This document shows, piece after piece, positions 7,673 to 16,539 of a stretch of 64,000 bases of DNA. The notes under the pieces were generated by a model. It saw nothing but the letters and a program-made list of their open reading frames with translations. It was not told the origin of the DNA and ran no database searches. Origin of the DNA: Salinibacterium sp. SWN167 (GTDB lineage Bacteria > Actinomycetota > Actinomycetes > Actinomycetales > Microbacteriaceae); the NCBI RefSeq assembly GCF_015864665.1, contig NZ_JADYWU010000001.1, positions 248,001 through 312,000 of the forward strand, in the 5' to 3' direction. A program made the position numbers and the translations under genes. Position 1 is the stretch's first letter; every line of letters starts with the position of its first letter.

Positions 7673-8629
7673 TTGAGAATATTAGTGAACGCTCGCACCA
7701 GCTGGACAGAATCTGACATCGGAGACCTCACCGGCACCGTGGCACTGGTGACGGGTGCGAACTCTGGGCTCGGGTTTGAAACAAGTCGTGCCCTGCTCAA
7801 AGCAGGGGCGCACGTTGTGATGACGATGCGCAGCGCCGAGAAGGCTGCAGTCGCTAAGCAGGCATTGCTGGACGACCTCGGTTCCGTGTCACTCGAAACA
7901 ATGTTGCTTGATCTGGCCGATCTGGAATCAGTCCGTCGATTCAGCGAGATGTTTCACGGGAAACATTCGCGGCTAGACCTGTTGATCAATAACGCAGGAA
8001 TCATGATGACGGATGCCCAACTCACGATCGATGGCTTCGAGTCTCAACTGGGCACCAACCACCTCGGTCACTTCGCTTTGACTGGTCATCTGATGGACCT
8101 CATCGAGGCAACTCCGGGCGCACGAGTAGTCAGTCTTTCCAGCCTTGCTCACCGCTGGGGGTTCATGGAATTCGGCAACCTGATGTTCCACAACGGCTCG
8201 TACACTCCCCGAGCCGCCTACGGTCGCTCCAAGCTCGCCAATCTTCTCTTCGCTTACGAGCTTCAACGCCGCTTCGAAACAACCGGGGTGGATGCGATCT
8301 CCGTGGCCGCACATCCCGGCACGGCCGGCACAGGTTTAGCCGACCACCTCTTCAATCGCTGGTATCTGCGCCCGCTCAAATCACTGGTTTTCTTGGGTAT
8401 TCAGTCGCCGAGGCAAGGCGCGAGGCCCTCTCTGCGGGCCGCAACCGACCCCACGGCGCAGGGCGGCGACTTCTTTGGCCCCGGCAGCCGTAACGAGCAT
8501 CGAGGTGCTCCTGTATTGGTTGAGTCGAACGCAGCCTCACACTCGGACGTCGACGCGACCAAACTCTGGCTTGAGTCAGAGCGTCTCACGGGCGTTAAAT
8601 ACGAAAGCCTCCGTACACCCACCAAATAG
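7673..8629 (+). CDS. Short-chain dehydrogenase/reductase
   Basis: A classical SDR oxidoreductase of the retinol-dehydrogenase/protochlorophyllide-reductase-like group. It has NAD(P)-binding TGANSGLG (residues 27-34), NNAG (106-109), the serine-containing VVSLSS strand (~152-157) and the catalytic YGRSK (Y183, K187). The 318-residue length assumes TTG 7673; GTG 7685 is equally possible, as no clear Shine-Dalgarno sequence decides. It is a lone rightward gene between the leftward aminotransferase and thioredoxin genes, so it may have been inserted into an otherwise conserved neighbourhood. A one-mismatch parS-like site lies inside the coding sequence, and its stop codon is inside a terminator hairpin. 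The substrate is unknown. Confidence 0.9.
   Translation: MRILVNARTSWTESDIGDLTGTVALVTGANSGLGFETSRALLKAGAHVVMTMRSAEKAAVAKQALLDDLGSVSLETMLLDLADLESVRRFSEMFHGKHSRLDLLINNAGIMMTDAQLTIDGFESQLGTNHLGHFALTGHLMDLIEATPGARVVSLSSLAHRWGFMEFGNLMFHNGSYTPRAAYGRSKLANLLFAYELQRRFETTGVDAISVAAHPGTAGTGLADHLFNRWYLRPLKSLVFLGIQSPRQGARPSLRAATDPTAQGGDFFGPGSRNEHRGAPVLVESNAASHSDVDATKLWLESERLTGVKYESLRTPTK
7950..7965. promoter_or_regulatory. Degenerate parS-like site 6 inside the SDR gene
   Basis: GTTTCACGGGAAAC (7951-7964, flanks T...A) differs from the parS core at one position and encodes FHGKH in the dehydrogenase frame. The changed base lies in the central CACGTG, which usually matters for ParB binding, so it may be weak or inactive. 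Confidence 0.45.
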
Positions 8630-8648
8630 TGGATGCTGGAGGCTTTCG
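8602..8648. terminator. Bidirectional hairpin between the convergent SDR and trxA genes
   Basis: An 11-bp perfect inverted repeat (CGAAAGCCTCC, 8602-8612, and GGAGGCTTTCG, 8638-8648) encloses the SDR stop codon (8627-8629). The trxA stop lies just beyond at 8663. It can fold in transcripts from both directions. There is no long T run, so it may act as an mRNA 3'-end stabiliser as much as an intrinsic terminator. Confidence 0.6.
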
Positions 8649-8662
8649 GCAGAGACTGGGCT

Positions 8663-8989
8663 TTAGGCTAGGAACTCTGCGAGGTCTGCTTCAATTGCAG
8701 GCTTCGGCTTTGCGCCGATAACGGTCTTGACGACCTCGCCGCCCTTGAAGACCTTCATCGCGGGGATGGAGGTGATCTGGTACTTCATAGCCATCTGGGG
8801 GTTGTCGTCTACGTTGAGCTTGACGATCTTGATCTTGTCGGAGTTTTCGCTGGCGATCTGGTCAAGGATGGGGCCGACTGCGCGACAGGGGCCACACCAT
8901 TCAGCCCAGAAGTCCACCATGATGGTGTCTTTTGAGTTGATGACGAGTTCTTCAAAGTTGGCGTCGGTTACTTCTGTTGCTGCTGACAT
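8663..8989 (-). CDS. trxA: Thioredoxin
   Basis: A 108-residue single-domain thioredoxin that reduces protein disulfides, using electrons delivered by TrxB. The active site WCGPC has cysteines at residues 32 and 35. The cis-proline region ITSIPAMKVFKGG and the family length are typical. ATG 8989 is preceded by AAAGGAATTAGAA. It is 29 bases downstream of trxB on the same strand and surely cotranscribed with it; the pair follows murJ, as in many actinobacteria. Confidence 0.97.
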   Translation of the reverse strand: MSAATEVTDANFEELVINSKDTIMVDFWAEWCGPCRAVGPILDQIASENSDKIKIVKLNVDDNPQMAMKYQITSIPAMKVFKGGEVVKTVIGAKPKPAIEADLAEFLA

Positions 8990-9018
8990 TTCTAATTCCT
9001 TTGTTCGATGGGACGTTT

Positions 9019-10005
9019 TTAGACGGAGGCAGCTACGGGAGCTGCTGGTTCCGCGGGCTGGATTGCGCTGGCAACGAGTTCGCGGGGCAATGATGCAAGG
9101 TAGTGCTCTGCATCGAGCGCAGCGACGGTGCCGGAGCCGGCGGCCGTAACTGCTTGACGGTAGGTCGGGTCGATGACATCGCCGGCCGCGAATACTCCAG
9201 TGATGTTGGTGCGAGAGGAACGACCATCCACTGCAACGGTTCCGTCGGCGTTGATGTCGAGCTGGCCGTGTACCAAGTGGGTGCGGGGGTCGGCGCCGAT
9301 CGCGATGAACAAACCGCTGAGTTCAACCTGTGAGGTGGAACCATCGACGGTGTCGGTGAGATCAATGCCATCAACGAGGGTTGAACCGGTAATGCCGGTT
9401 ACAGCCTTGTTCCAGAGGAACTCAATCTTCGGGTCGCTAAACGCACGCTCCTGCATTGCTTTCGAGGCACGCAGCTCATCCTTGCGGTGAATCACGTAAA
9501 CCTTCTCAGCAAACTTGGTGAGGAACGTCGCTTCTTCCATGGCCGAGTCTCCCCCGCCAACGACAGCAATCGTCTTCTGGCGGAAGAAGAAACCGTCGCA
9601 CGTAGCGCACCAAGAAACTCCGTAGCCGCTGAGGCGCTCTTCGTCGGGAAGTCCAAGCTTGCGATAAGCAGACCCAGTTGCAAACACAACCGCGAGTGCT
9701 TCGTGCACTTCTCCATTGCCGAGAGTGACCTTCTTGATCTGGCCCTCAAGCTGAAGATCGGTGACGTCATCGAGAACAATCTCGGCGCCGAAACGCTCAG
9801 CCTGCTTCTGCATTTCCATCATGAGCTCGGGACCTTGGATGCCGTTGGCAAAGCCGGGGTAGTTCTCGATCTCAGTGGTCTTCATGAGCTCGCCGCCAGC
9901 CTCAACAGAGCTCGCAATGACGAGGGGCGCAAGGTTCGCGCGCGCCGCGTAAATCGCAGCAGTGTACCCGGCTGGGCCGGATCCGATGATGATGAGTTGG
10001 CGCAC
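9019..10005 (-). CDS. trxB: Thioredoxin-disulfide reductase
   Basis: An NADPH-dependent flavoprotein that recycles thioredoxin. From GTG 10005 the product has 328 residues, with FAD-binding GSGPAG (residues 8-13), the redox pair in SWCATCDG (C133, C136), NADPH-binding GGGDSAMEEA and the C-terminal FAD motif GVFAAGDV. GTG 10005 is chosen because AAGGAGA lies 9 bases upstream and because the FAD strand starts immediately; a longer frame upstream would add 30 unrelated residues. A 17-residue alanine/proline-rich tail extends past the usual end. It lies 158 bases downstream of murJ. Confidence 0.97.
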   Translation of the reverse strand: MRQLIIIGSGPAGYTAAIYAARANLAPLVIASSVEAGGELMKTTEIENYPGFANGIQGPELMMEMQKQAERFGAEIVLDDVTDLQLEGQIKKVTLGNGEVHEALAVVFATGSAYRKLGLPDEERLSGYGVSWCATCDGFFFRQKTIAVVGGGDSAMEEATFLTKFAEKVYVIHRKDELRASKAMQERAFSDPKIEFLWNKAVTGITGSTLVDGIDLTDTVDGSTSQVELSGLFIAIGADPRTHLVHGQLDINADGTVAVDGRSSRTNITGVFAAGDVIDPTYRQAVTAAGSGTVAALDAEHYLASLPRELVASAIQPAEPAAPVAASV

Positions 10006-10163
10006 TTTTTGTGTCTCCTTGGGATTGTGATTACCCGGTTCAACACATCCTAGCCACGGAGTATTCCGAGTGGCTGGGGCGTGCGGGGCTAACACCCAGG
10101 AGTTCGGAGCACCGTCACTTTAAGTTCGCTTTTTGACGGCAGAACTGTGGGACGGGCCGGCCG

Positions 10164-11852
10164 TTAGTGGCGGCGAAGTCGAGACACGATCGGTCGAGCG
10201 AACGCGAAGAACTCGGAATTGCGGGTGAGGGCAAGAGTTGCCGCGTAGACGATCAGCATGCCGGTACCCGAAAGGGCGATGGAGACAAAAGCACCGGCGA
10301 AGCCAGAGACGGCGAAAGAACCCTCCCCTAATCCGCCCAGGAGAGTCAGGATGCCGAAGCCGGCTGCGGCCGACGGAATCATCGCCGCGAGGAACCACAG
10401 AGCGCGAAGCACGAGAGGAAGTAGCTGGAATCCTGGAACGCGTTTGCGGACCACGATCAACGCAATGATCGTCTGCATCGTGCCGGCGATGCTGATCATC
10501 GCGGCGAGCCCCATCGCAATGCGATCGAGCGGAAAAGTGGAGACGTATAGAGCGCCCGCAACATAGACCAGAACCTGAATCGTCTGCAAGATGAAGGGAG
10601 TTCGAGTGTCTTCGAAGGCATAGAAAACTCGCTGCAGTATGTACATGATGCTGAAGGGAACCAGCCCGACCAGATAAATGATCAACACGATCGCTAGGGA
10701 CGATTGCTCGGCATAGACAGTGGAGAAAAGTGCGCTGAACGGGAATGCGATCACCATGAGGCCGATGGCTGCGAACATCAGCAGCATCAGAATTGAGCGT
10801 ATGGCGGCTGATACGTCGTCGCGCATGGCCGTGAGGTTTCCATCACGCGCATGGCCACTCATCCGGGTGAAGTAGGCCATCCCGATCGAGACCGAAATCA
10901 CGGAGTGCGGCAGCATGAAAATGAGCCACGCGGTCGTGATGACGAAGACCGATGCGGCGACAGTAGAGGCGAGGCTGGCAATCTGGGTGCCAACAGCACC
11001 CGCAACCTGCGTGACAAGAATCATGCCGAAGGTCCAGGCCGCTGCTTTGCCGGCGTTGCCGAGCCCCACTCCGCGCCAGCGGAACTCCGGGCGATAGTGA
11101 AGACCGGCGCGACGCCAGAAGAAGGCCAAAAGTGTTGCCTGCACCGCGACACCGAGAGTGGCGCCGCCGGCGAGCACTCCGATCATCTGCGGCGTCCAGT
11201 CCTCGGACGAGTACTGTGTCACGTCGCCAAAGAGCAAGCTGAAGACGAACAGCCCAATGAGCATGACCACGTTGTTAGCTACGGGTGCCCACGTGAACGG
11301 CCCAAACTTGCCGCGAGCGTTGAGGACCTCACCGAGGAGTGAATACAAGGCGTAGAAGAGGATTTGAGGAAGGCACCAGTAGGCGAAGGCCGTCGCGAGT
11401 GCGAACTCTGCTGGCCCAAAGTTGACGCTGGGTCGCGCATACACCTGCACAAGAAGAGGCGCGCTCAACGTTGCTGCGACTGTAATGACGAGGAAAACGA
11501 CGATGCCGAGCGTCACTAGACGGTTAATGAACTTCTGGCCGCCGTCTTTGTGCAGAGCGGCCCGCACGATCTGCGGAACAATGACCGCGCTCAGAACGCC
11601 GCCAGCCACGATGGCATAGACCGCTTTGGGAAGCTGGTTGGCGATGGCATAGGTATCGCTTGTGCCGAACAGCCCCAAAGTGCGGGCAAGCACCATGGCG
11701 CTCAGAAACCCCAAGATGCGAGAGACCAACGTGCCGGACGCTAGAAGAGCGCTCGCTCTCCCGATTGTCGAGTTCTTGACCTCTGGCACGGCCGCGGCGG
11801 GCAGGGGCACTCCGGGCGTTGGCATCGCGTCGGGATTGGGTCGGTCAGTCAT
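10164..11852 (-). CDS. murJ: Lipid II flippase MurJ
   Basis: MurJ (MviN, MOP exporter superfamily) moves lipid II across the membrane for peptidoglycan synthesis. The 562-residue product has a short cytoplasmic N-terminus and about 14 hydrophobic segments. The signature region ASGTLVSRILGFLSAMVLARTLG and the first helices with the QLPKAVYAIVAGGVLSAVIVPQ loop are family hallmarks. It lacks the C-terminal pseudokinase domain found in mycobacterial MviN. ATG 11852 overlaps the end of the DUF6049 gene by 8 bases (ATGACTGA), indicating coupled translation. It heads towards trxB and trxA. Confidence 0.95.
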   Translation of the reverse strand: MTDRPNPDAMPTPGVPLPAAAVPEVKNSTIGRASALLASGTLVSRILGFLSAMVLARTLGLFGTSDTYAIANQLPKAVYAIVAGGVLSAVIVPQIVRAALHKDGGQKFINRLVTLGIVVFLVITVAATLSAPLLVQVYARPSVNFGPAEFALATAFAYWCLPQILFYALYSLLGEVLNARGKFGPFTWAPVANNVVMLIGLFVFSLLFGDVTQYSSEDWTPQMIGVLAGGATLGVAVQATLLAFFWRRAGLHYRPEFRWRGVGLGNAGKAAAWTFGMILVTQVAGAVGTQIASLASTVAASVFVITTAWLIFMLPHSVISVSIGMAYFTRMSGHARDGNLTAMRDDVSAAIRSILMLLMFAAIGLMVIAFPFSALFSTVYAEQSSLAIVLIIYLVGLVPFSIMYILQRVFYAFEDTRTPFILQTIQVLVYVAGALYVSTFPLDRIAMGLAAMISIAGTMQTIIALIVVRKRVPGFQLLPLVLRALWFLAAMIPSAAAGFGILTLLGGLGEGSFAVSGFAGAFVSIALSGTGMLIVYAATLALTRNSEFFAFARPIVSRLRRH

Positions 11853-13515
11853 CTGCCGGCTTTCTGCGGCGAACGATGCTGCGAACGAATCCGACCGCGA
11901 AAATCACGAAGACGAGGGCTCCGAACGCAAGCACGAGGGGAGTCTCCCACCCTGCCTGCACGTTGATCTCGCTGACCGTGGTGGAGCCGATCTTCAGTCC
12001 GGTGCTGCTGCTGAGGCTAATTTCGACATCCACGACCCCGTTTGACAACGATTGCACCGGAATTTCGCCCTTGGCTTGAGAATAGGGTTCGATCGTCAGC
12101 TCTACTCGACTGTCCCCCACGGCGAGGAGGCCGGTTCGTGGGTCGACCGTGATGAAAACGGTGACAGCTTGACCAAGATTGTTGCTGACCGACACGGGAA
12201 GAAATCCGTTGTCGGCTAGAACCAGAAAGTTGCTGGCCTCCACGACGGTCACTGAAGTGCGCAACTCACGGGAGTCGACCAGGAAGTTGTTTACTTCAGC
12301 CAGCCAGTCAGTGGAATCCTCAGTCTCTACGGTGCCGAGCACGTCGAGCAAAGCAAGCCGTCGTTCCGCGATAAGAGATTCAGGGTCTGCGGCGATCGAG
12401 AAGAACGTGCGTTCCGCTTGGGCTGCGGCGAACATTCGTGAAACATCACCGATGCGCGATTCCGACTGAGGCATGTCGTTGATTGTTGCCGCAGTGGCTT
12501 CGGTCGATGCTAGTTCGCTCAGATTTACCATCGTGATTGACGGGCTGGCCGTCATGGTGGCAAGGGCGGCATCTAGTCTCGCCGAGCTGAGTTCCAATGA
12601 GTGATCGATCGTGATCAACACGGATCCGGTGTCTGCCGTTTGGCTAGCACCGGCGTCGAGCACGGCCTGGCTGAGTGCCGTTTCGGCGGCAGTCACGTCG
12701 CGGTCGAGGGTGGATCCAAGCGCGTCATCCATTGCTGAGGAAGCAGTTGCATCAGCCACGAGGGCGGTAACACCATCGATGGTGGTTACCGAGCCGGCGC
12801 CGGATTCTCGAGAGACGTTCGTCGACGACAAAACGATCGTGCTGTAGCCACTATCGGAAAACGCAGCCAGATCACTCGCAACAACCGTGTCGGTGCGGGG
12901 AAGAATAAAGCCATCGATTTCGTAATCCCAGGCGAGCAAGGACTCCGTAGTGGGAAAACTAGGAACCGCGTCCGGGTCCTCCGCCTGCGCGGTAGCTGTC
13001 GAGGAAGGCGTAGGCGCCGGAGTGTCACTCACCGCGAAGTTGGACGAGTCGAGAGCGAAGTCGAAGGAGATGGGTTCTACCGTGGCGCCCAGCTCCGACT
13101 GAGTCGCCAAGGTGATGTCCGCGTTCGCGTAGGACAAAGGAACGATCTCATTGTCGATGAGTGAGAGTCGTTCGAGCCACTCGCGCGCCGAGGCGGGAGC
13201 ACTTGTGCCGAGCACGCGAATGGAAGCCACGATCATCGGATCAACTGCGATTGCCACAGGCTTTCCAGCCATGGCATCCAGTTGACGCGTGAGAAGACCA
13301 AGAGGTTCCGTGTAGTCAGCCAGGGCGTCTGCGTCGAGAAGACCGCCACTGCCGGTGGGAACCGTCAACGGAGCAATAATGGCAACATCGGTAGCCGCGG
13401 ATGCCGTCGTTAGCACCGGAGCATCGGTGACAGCAGGCGCGGCGCTGGCTCCGCTCGCGGCAAGAGTGAGCCCGAGACCGAGCGCCAGAGCGGCACTAAA
13501 GACTCTTATAAGCAA
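11845..13515 (-). CDS. DUF6049-type secreted, membrane-anchored protein upstream of murJ
   Basis: About 556 residues from TTG 13515, the only start that gives an N-terminal signal peptide (LIRVFSAALALGLGLTLAASGASA) directly after a GGGG stretch. A longer frame runs antisense through cca and is implausible. The product has a large Ser/Thr/Asp/Ala-rich extracellular region and a C-terminal membrane helix (WETPLVLAFGALVFVIFAVGF) followed by RRRK, so it is probably anchored outside the cell. Proteins of this kind (DUF6049) precede murJ in many Micrococcales; function is unknown, and an envelope role is inferred from coupling with murJ. It is transcribed divergently from cca. Confidence 0.8.
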   Translation of the reverse strand: MLIRVFSAALALGLGLTLAASGASAAPAVTDAPVLTTASAATDVAIIAPLTVPTGSGGLLDADALADYTEPLGLLTRQLDAMAGKPVAIAVDPMIVASIRVLGTSAPASAREWLERLSLIDNEIVPLSYANADITLATQSELGATVEPISFDFALDSSNFAVSDTPAPTPSSTATAQAEDPDAVPSFPTTESLLAWDYEIDGFILPRTDTVVASDLAAFSDSGYSTIVLSSTNVSRESGAGSVTTIDGVTALVADATASSAMDDALGSTLDRDVTAAETALSQAVLDAGASQTADTGSVLITIDHSLELSSARLDAALATMTASPSITMVNLSELASTEATAATINDMPQSESRIGDVSRMFAAAQAERTFFSIAADPESLIAERRLALLDVLGTVETEDSTDWLAEVNNFLVDSRELRTSVTVVEASNFLVLADNGFLPVSVSNNLGQAVTVFITVDPRTGLLAVGDSRVELTIEPYSQAKGEIPVQSLSNGVVDVEISLSSSTGLKIGSTTVSEINVQAGWETPLVLAFGALVFVIFAVGFVRSIVRRRKPADD

Positions 13516-13639
13516 GGGATTACCCCGTACTCTCGCGTGGCCAGCATGGTGTGAGTTTATTCGTCCTTGTCTGAATGGTGGGTGCTTTGCTCGGTTGGGG
13601 ACAAATTGCACTCGTTGCTCGTGCGAAACTAGTCGCATC

Positions 13640-15067
13640 ATGGAGAGTGTTGCCCACGCGATCGAGAGTCTCGGACAGCTTGCCGACTCTAAACCCGTAG
13701 CCACCTTATCGGCGCGCTTCGCTGCTGAGGGATTCGAACTCGCCCTCGTGGGTGGTCCGGTGCGGGATGCGTTCTTGGGCCGCAAGGTCACAGACCTCGA
13801 TTTTGCAACTAATGCGACCCCCGACGACATCATGCGCATGGTGAAGCCGATTTCAGAAGCGCAGTGGGATATCGGCCGGGACTTTGGCACGATCGCTGCC
13901 CGCATTGATGGCGAGACGGTTGAGATTACGACCTACCGTGCCGATAGTTATGACGGTGCGACCCGTAAGCCTGTTGTCGCCTTCGGTGATTCTCTCGAAA
14001 AAGATCTGGAACGTCGCGACTTCAGTGTCAACGCGATGGCGTTGCGATTGCCGGAGCGCGTTCTCGTTGATCCGTGGGGCGGCGTTGAACATCTCCTCAG
14101 CAAGACTCTGACAACGCCGGGCTCCCCCGAGGTCTCGTTCGGTGATGACCCGCTGCGCATGATGCGTGCCGCACGGTTTACGTCGCAGCTGGGTTTCACG
14201 GTCTCCCCCGCTACTGTCGCGGCGATGAAGCAGCTCGCTCCGCGCCTCGACATTGTGAGCGTAGAGCGCGTGAGCGATGAGCTGACAAAACTTTTGAAGA
14301 CGGATGACCCCGTGCCGGGCATCCGCCTCATGGTCGAAACCGGCCTTGCTGACCAAGTGTTGCCTGAAGTGCCCGCCTTGAAGCTTGAAGTGGACGAGCA
14401 CGCCCACCATAAGGACGTCTACGAACACTCCCTCACCGTGTTGCGTCAGGCGATCGATCTCGAGAAGCGTCGGCCGGGCATTGAAAGCCCCGATCTGATT
14501 CTGCGTCTTGCTGCGCTTCTGCACGACATTGGCAAGCCATCGACCCGCAAGATCGAGCGCGGTGGCGTTGTTACTTTCCACCACCACGATGTTGTGGGTG
14601 CGAAGCTCGCGACGAAGCGTTTGCGTGCACTGCGCTTCGACAAGGAGACCATCACCGCGGTGGCGCGCCTTATTGAATTGCATTTGCGGTTCTTTGGCTA
14701 CACCGAGGGTGCCTGGACCGATTCGGCCGTGCGCCGTTACGTTCGGGATGCCGGTGACCAACTTGAACGTCTCCACATCATTACGCGGGCGGATGTCACC
14801 ACGCGCAATGTGCGCAAGGCCGATCGACTTTCGTTTGCCTACGACGATCTCGAGGACCGCATTGCGGCTATCGCTGAGGCAGAGGGAGTTGCTGCAGTTC
14901 GTCCCGATCTTGACGGTGAGCAGATCATGGCGATCCTCGGGCTTAAGCCGAGTCGTGAGGTGGGCGAGGCCTACAAGTTCTTGCTCGACCTGCGTCTGGA
15001 TGAAGGACCGCTCGGTGACGACGAAGCAGAAAAGCGATTGCGAGCCTGGTGGGCTGCCCGCCAGTAG
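13640..15067 (+). CDS. cca: CCA tRNA nucleotidyltransferase
   Basis: It adds or repairs the 3'-CCA end of tRNAs. The 475-residue product shows the class II nucleotidyltransferase core LVGGPVRDAFLG (residues ~37-48) and the catalytic TDLDFAT (D52, D54). The RRDFSVNAMAL motif and RMMRAARF follow. An HD-type phosphohydrolase domain contains LLHDIGKP (H295, D296) and the HHHD segment. The start ATG 13640 is 124 bases from the divergent DUF6049 start; there is no obvious Shine-Dalgarno sequence, so translation may be leaderless or weakly initiated. The HD domain fits the long bacterial form with additional phosphatase activity. Confidence 0.95.
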   Translation: MESVAHAIESLGQLADSKPVATLSARFAAEGFELALVGGPVRDAFLGRKVTDLDFATNATPDDIMRMVKPISEAQWDIGRDFGTIAARIDGETVEITTYRADSYDGATRKPVVAFGDSLEKDLERRDFSVNAMALRLPERVLVDPWGGVEHLLSKTLTTPGSPEVSFGDDPLRMMRAARFTSQLGFTVSPATVAAMKQLAPRLDIVSVERVSDELTKLLKTDDPVPGIRLMVETGLADQVLPEVPALKLEVDEHAHHKDVYEHSLTVLRQAIDLEKRRPGIESPDLILRLAALLHDIGKPSTRKIERGGVVTFHHHDVVGAKLATKRLRALRFDKETITAVARLIELHLRFFGYTEGAWTDSAVRRYVRDAGDQLERLHIITRADVTTRNVRKADRLSFAYDDLEDRIAAIAEAEGVAAVRPDLDGEQIMAILGLKPSREVGEAYKFLLDLRLDEGPLGDDEAEKRLRAWWAARQ

Positions 15068-15070
15068 ACG

Positions 15071-15092
15071 CCCGCTAGCGAAAGCGGCTTTT
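15071..15092 (+). terminator. Weak intrinsic terminator after cca
   Basis: A short hairpin (CCGCT, loop AGCGAA, AGCGG) immediately after the cca stop is followed by CTTTTCTT. The five-base-pair stem is short, so read-through into the rpsF operon is likely. Confidence 0.45.
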
Positions 15093-15101
15093 CTTCTCAC
15101 C

Positions 15102-15131
15102 TTGAGTATTAGCGTGCCAAGCAACTACACT
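15102..15131 (+). promoter_or_regulatory. Candidate promoter of the rpsF operon
   Basis: TTGAGT (15102-15107) and TACACT (15126-15131) are separated by 18 bases, a good match to a housekeeping sigma promoter. Transcription would start near 15138, leaving a leader of about 90 bases. Confidence 0.55.
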
Positions 15132-15175
15132 GGGCAGGTTGTCTGACTGCCTTTGGGCAGTTCGATGAACGTCAA

Positions 15176-15224
15176 CACCCTCCTGTTACAGACCGTCTGT
15201 AACCGTTTAAGTCCGAAGGAGGTG
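15176..15224 (+). ncRNA. Candidate S6:S18-binding leader of rpsF
   Basis: CACCCTCCT (15176-15184) can pair with AGGAGGTG (15217-15224), which contains the rpsF Shine-Dalgarno sequence. Enclosed is a perfect 8-bp hairpin, GTTACAGA/TCTGTAAC (15185-15203). On the 3' side, between the two helices, is an unpaired CCG (15213-15215). A two-stem structure with a conserved CCG in the bulge is the known autoregulatory element of rpsF leaders bound by the S6:S18 complex. Both S6 and S18 genes are in the operon. The fold is drawn by eye. Confidence 0.55.
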
Positions 15225-15229
15225 GGTTT

Positions 15230-15712
15230 GTGACGCATCAGTACGAACTCATGGTCATCCTCGATCCAGAGATCGACGAACGCACCGTGGCTCCCAGTCT
15301 CGACAAGTTCCTCAATGTCATCCGTAATGACGGTGGCACCATCGATAACATCGATATTTGGGGTCGCCGTCGTTTGGCCTACGAGATCAACAAGAAGACC
15401 GAGGGCATCTACGCCGTCGTCAACTTCACCGCAGAGAGCAAGTCAACAGACGAGCTCGACCGCCAACTCTCACTCAGCGAAGCTGTCATGCGCACCAAGG
15501 TGCTGCGTGCAGAAGCTGGGTTCGCTCAGGTAGCTGCTGCCAAGAAGGTTGCTGAAGAGAAGGCCGCCCGCAAGGCAGCTGCTCCAGCAAAGACTCCTGC
15601 AGCCGCAACCAAGGCTCCTGCTGAAGAAGCTAAGGCTGCTCCGGCGCCCGCCGCTCCCGCCGCTCCTGCTGCTCCTGCTGACGAAGCCAAGGCTGAAGCG
15701 GAAGCTAAGTAA
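15230..15712 (+). CDS. rpsF: 30S ribosomal protein S6
   Basis: S6 binds S18 and the central domain of 16S rRNA. Residues 1-100 form the conserved S6 fold ([34 protein letters not shown]). They are followed by a low-complexity tail of about 55 residues rich in Ala, Pro, Lys and Glu, an extension seen in several actinobacteria but variable. GTG 15230 follows GAAGGAGGTGGG. First gene of rpsF-ssb-rpsR-rplI, with likely autoregulation through its leader. Confidence 0.97.
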   Translation: MTHQYELMVILDPEIDERTVAPSLDKFLNVIRNDGGTIDNIDIWGRRRLAYEINKKTEGIYAVVNFTAESKSTDELDRQLSLSEAVMRTKVLRAEAGFAQVAAAKKVAEEKAARKAAAPAKTPAAATKAPAEEAKAAPAPAAPAAPAAPADEAKAEAEAK

Positions 15713-15714
15713 CC

Positions 15715-16221
15715 GTGGCCGGCGAAACAGTCATTACGGTCGTGGGGAACCTCACGGCAGATCCCGAACTGCGTTACACGCAGGGCGGACTTGCCGTAGC
15801 TAACTTCACCATTGCCTCTACGCCGCGCACCTTCGATCGAGCATCCAACGAGTGGAAAGACGGAGAAGCACTTTTTCTCCGCGCTTCCTGCTGGCGTGAA
15901 TTCGCCGAGCACGTTGCCAGCTCACTGACCAAGGGAACCCGCGTTGTTGCGCAGGGTCGTCTTCGTCAGCGTTCCTACGAAACCAAAGAGGGCGAAAAGC
16001 GCACGAGCATGGAACTGGAGATCGACGAAATCGGTCCCAGCCTCCGTTATGCAACGACGCAGATCACCCGCGCCCCCCGTGACAGCTCGGCCCCTCGTGG
16101 AGTCCAGCAAAACGGTGGCGGCCAGGCAAAGGAAGAGCCGTGGGCAGCTAGCGCTCCTGCAGCCTCATCTGGCGATGTATGGAACACCCCTGGTAACTAC
16201 TCCGACGAGACGCCTTTCTAG
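15715..16221 (+). CDS. ssb: Single-stranded DNA-binding protein
   Basis: A 168-residue SSB with an N-terminal OB fold (residues ~1-110; [30 protein letters not shown]) and a disordered Gly/Ser/Pro linker. The C-terminal acidic tip ends DETPF, equivalent to the DDIPF tail that recruits replication and repair partners. GTG 15715 lies two bases after the rpsF stop, so translation is coupled. Its place between rpsF and rpsR is conserved across bacteria. Confidence 0.96.
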   Translation: MAGETVITVVGNLTADPELRYTQGGLAVANFTIASTPRTFDRASNEWKDGEALFLRASCWREFAEHVASSLTKGTRVVAQGRLRQRSYETKEGEKRTSMELEIDEIGPSLRYATTQITRAPRDSSAPRGVQQNGGGQAKEEPWAASAPAASSGDVWNTPGNYSDETPF

Positions 16222-16263
16222 GCACTCGACGATCAGTCTTATTTACAGAAAGAAGTAACACTC

Positions 16264-16527
16264 ATGGCAGGAAAGAGCAGCGGCGACCGCCGCAAGCCCA
16301 TCCGCAAAGGCAAGGACGGCAAGAACGCCGCACCAGCCAAGTCGATCCGCGTAGGCGTTATCGACTACAAGGATGTCGCTACGCTTCGTAAGTTCATCTC
16401 CGAGCGTGGAAAGATCCGCGCCCGTCGTATTACCGGTGTTTCCGTTCAGGAGCAGCGTCTCATCGCCACGGCCGTCAAGAACGCCCGTGAGATGGCATTG
16501 CTGCCCTACGCCGGCGCAGGCCGTTAA
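16264..16527 (+). CDS. rpsR: 30S ribosomal protein S18
   Basis: An 87-residue S18 with a basic N-terminus and the conserved core [28 protein letters not shown]. It pairs with S6 on the ribosome platform and is the co-regulator in the S6:S18 leader interaction. No zinc-binding cysteines are present, as expected of the C-minus form. ATG 16264 follows AAAGAAG. Confidence 0.97.
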   Translation: MAGKSSGDRRKPIRKGKDGKNAAPAKSIRVGVIDYKDVATLRKFISERGKIRARRITGVSVQEQRLIATAVKNAREMALLPYAGAGR

Positions 16528-16539
16528 GGAGCCACCGAC

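Noticed and set aside
13728-13742. tRNA T-loop-like sequence GGATTCGAACTC
   Set aside because: It is the EGFEL segment of the CCA-adding enzyme, next to the conserved GGPVRD motif; no acceptor or anticodon arms can be formed around it.
13853-15124. 423-codon frame antisense to cca
   Set aside because: cca on the plus strand has complete catalytic motifs (DLD, HD); the antisense frame shows no family features and is a codon-bias shadow.
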